This document shows positions 5,511 to 6,218 of a DNA stretch of 6,218 bases, piece after piece. The position numbers and the translations under genes were made by a program. Every line of letters starts with the position of its first letter. Position 1 is the first letter of the stretch. Origin of the DNA: JAGLRQ01 sp965369805. Lineage in GTDB: Bacteria > Auribacterota > UBA6266. The stretch is taken from assembly GCA_965369805.1 (NCBI GenBank), contig CBDURG010000105.1, forward strand, positions 1 through 6,218. The letters are read 5' to 3'. The notes beneath the pieces were generated by a model, which did not search any database, was not told the DNA's origin, and worked only from the letters and a program-made list of their open reading frames with translations.

Positions 5511-6218
5511 ATGCCGCGCGTGTTGGAAAAACTGGCACCGGATTTGTATCATATACCGACTTTTTCCGCCCCGGCTTTTCTAAAGGTTCCTTTTGTTATG
5601 ACAATTCATGATTTGATACATGTTAAATTTCCGCGGGACTATACACTATTTCATAAGCTTTATTACCGATATATTGTTGGTAAGTCGGCTCAGAACGCGA
5701 AAAAAGTTATTACTGTTTCTCAAAATTCTAAGGGGGATATTTGTAAGATTTTTAAACTCCCCGAGACTAAAGTAGAAGTGATTTTCAATGGGGTGGATAT
5801 TAAAGCTATAGAAGAAAAAGCTGTTAGCCGGGCAAAGACTTATATGAAAGAAAAGTTTGGTGTAACAGAAGATTATATTATGTGTGTGGGAAACGAAAAA
5901 CCTCATAAAAATCTTGTTGTCGCGGTAAAAGCATTTGAGAAATTTAAGTCCATGGGTTTTGACAATTTTGCCATGGTAATATCAGGGGTAGATAAAATAT
6001 TTATAGAAAGAAAATTGCCTTTGTTTAAAGGAAAAACTTACTGTTTTAATAATTTGCGGGATAAAGATTTATATTCGGCATATAAGGCTTCCGAACTCCT
6101 TGTTTTTCCTTCGTTTTATGAAGGTTTTGGATATCCTCCCCTGGAGGCGATGGCGCTTGGAATTCCTGTGGTTACAGCGGACAGCTCTTCATTGCCTGAA
6201 ATAGTTGGAAATGCCGGG
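5511..6218 (+). CDS. Open remainder of the interrupted GT4 gene, if translation restarts at ATG 5511
   Basis: Downstream of the TGA the frame stays open to the window end. ATG at 5457 is the first start codon but has no ribosome site; ATG at 5511 has AAAGGAG nine bases upstream. A product from here would keep the end of the N-terminal domain (TIHDL) and the donor domain seen so far (NGVD, EKPHKN, EX7E). It would lack the first 71 residues, including the opening Rossmann strands and the Gly-rich loop that shape the acceptor side. Such a fragment is unlikely to be an active transferase by itself. This entry records the possible translated part of the same locus; it is not a separate gene. Confidence 0.35.
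   Translation, partial: MPRVLEKLAPDLYHIPTFSAPAFLKVPFVMTIHDLIHVKFPRDYTLFHKLYYRYIVGKSAQNAKKVITVSQNSKGDICKIFKLPETKVEVIFNGVDIKAIEEKAVSRAKTYMKEKFGVTEDYIMCVGNEKPHKNLVVAVKAFEKFKSMGFDNFAMVISGVDKIFIERKLPLFKGKTYCFNNLRDKDLYSAYKASELLVFPSFYEGFGYPPLEAMALGIPVVTADSSSLPEIVGNAG

Larger units (their letters stand above)
5298..6218 (+). pseudogene. Glycosyltransferase family 4 with an in-frame TGA at codon 40; 3' end outside window
   Basis: Reading from ATG 5298, eight bases after the GT9 stop, gives 307 codons to the window edge in one frame, interrupted only by TGA at 5415-5417. Both sides are clearly the same GT4 enzyme. Before the stop come IDARML (residues 5-10), HGIAVHTYNL (15-24) and KYVV (36-39). After it come VRPG (41-44), KEQILMP (67-73), PDLYHIP (81-87), TIHDL (102-106), ITVSQNS (138-144), FNGVD (163-167), VGNEKPHKN (197-205), and the EX7E signature Glu275/Glu283 within YEGFGYPPLEAMA. 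No frameshift is needed, so a single substitution explains the break; a sense codon such as TTA (Leu) would suit the hydrophobic strand. The last codons visible, ending SSSLPEIVGNAG, are the usual GT4 segment after EX7E, so perhaps 60-80 residues lie outside. Intact members transfer mannose or related sugars in O-antigen or capsule synthesis. A base error in the assembly would make this an ordinary functional gene. Confidence 0.8.

Noticed and set aside
5646..5906. Open frame of about 86 codons on the minus strand
   Set aside because: It is antisense to the well-supported GT4 frame; its hydrophobic, Phe/Asn-rich translation is what the reverse complement of AT-rich coding sequence gives.

Overview
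The window lies inside one tightly packed, single-strand cluster of polysaccharide / lipopolysaccharide (LPS) biosynthesis genes. All seven reading frames are on the + strand, and they are separated by 15 bases or less or overlap by a few bases, which is typical of a single transcript. Both ends of the window cut a gene. No RNA gene, mobile element, CRISPR array, long intergenic gap or clear terminator was seen.

Layout: (1) the C-terminal end of an unrecognised protein with one convincing membrane helix (3-317); (2) a complete non-hydrolysing UDP-GlcNAc 2-epimerase, wecB (321-1415); (3) a GT2 glycosyltransferase of the rhamnosyltransferase-like type, starting at TTG and overlapping wecB (1412-2344); (4) a second GT2 enzyme of the WaaE/KdtX/LgtF-like type, also starting at TTG (2360-3115); (5) a GT4 glycosyltransferase (3102-4163); (6) a GT9 heptosyltransferase-family protein with an extended basic N-terminus and a cysteine-rich C-terminal segment (GTG start, 4171-5289); (7) a second GT4 glycosyltransferase (5298 to the window end) whose otherwise uninterrupted frame contains one TGA stop at codon 40.

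How they could work together (inference): WecB supplies UDP-ManNAc. The GT2, GT4 and GT9 enzymes add sugars one after another to a lipid-linked acceptor at the cytoplasmic face of the inner membrane. The GT9 enzyme and the WaaE-like GT2 fit inner-core LPS assembly (heptose, then a hexose on heptose). The other GT2 and the two GT4 enzymes fit outer-core, O-antigen or capsule-type extension. No flippase, polymerase, ligase or UDP-ManNAc dehydrogenase (wecC) lies in the window, so the end product cannot be named.

Organism: GT9 heptosyltransferase and WaaE-like enzymes point to a Gram-negative (diderm) bacterium. The sequence is moderately AT-rich (roughly 40% GC by eye), and three of the six genes whose start is visible use TTG or GTG. 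Gene content and protein style would suit an environmental, possibly uncultivated lineage such as Omnitrophota or a relative, but nothing here fixes the taxon.

The most notable observation is the isolated in-frame TGA in the last gene. It is either a real nonsense mutation (a decaying or switched-off glycosyltransferase) or a base error. A strong Shine-Dalgarno-like sequence before an internal ATG lies downstream of it. I did not find convincing evidence of a previously undescribed system.
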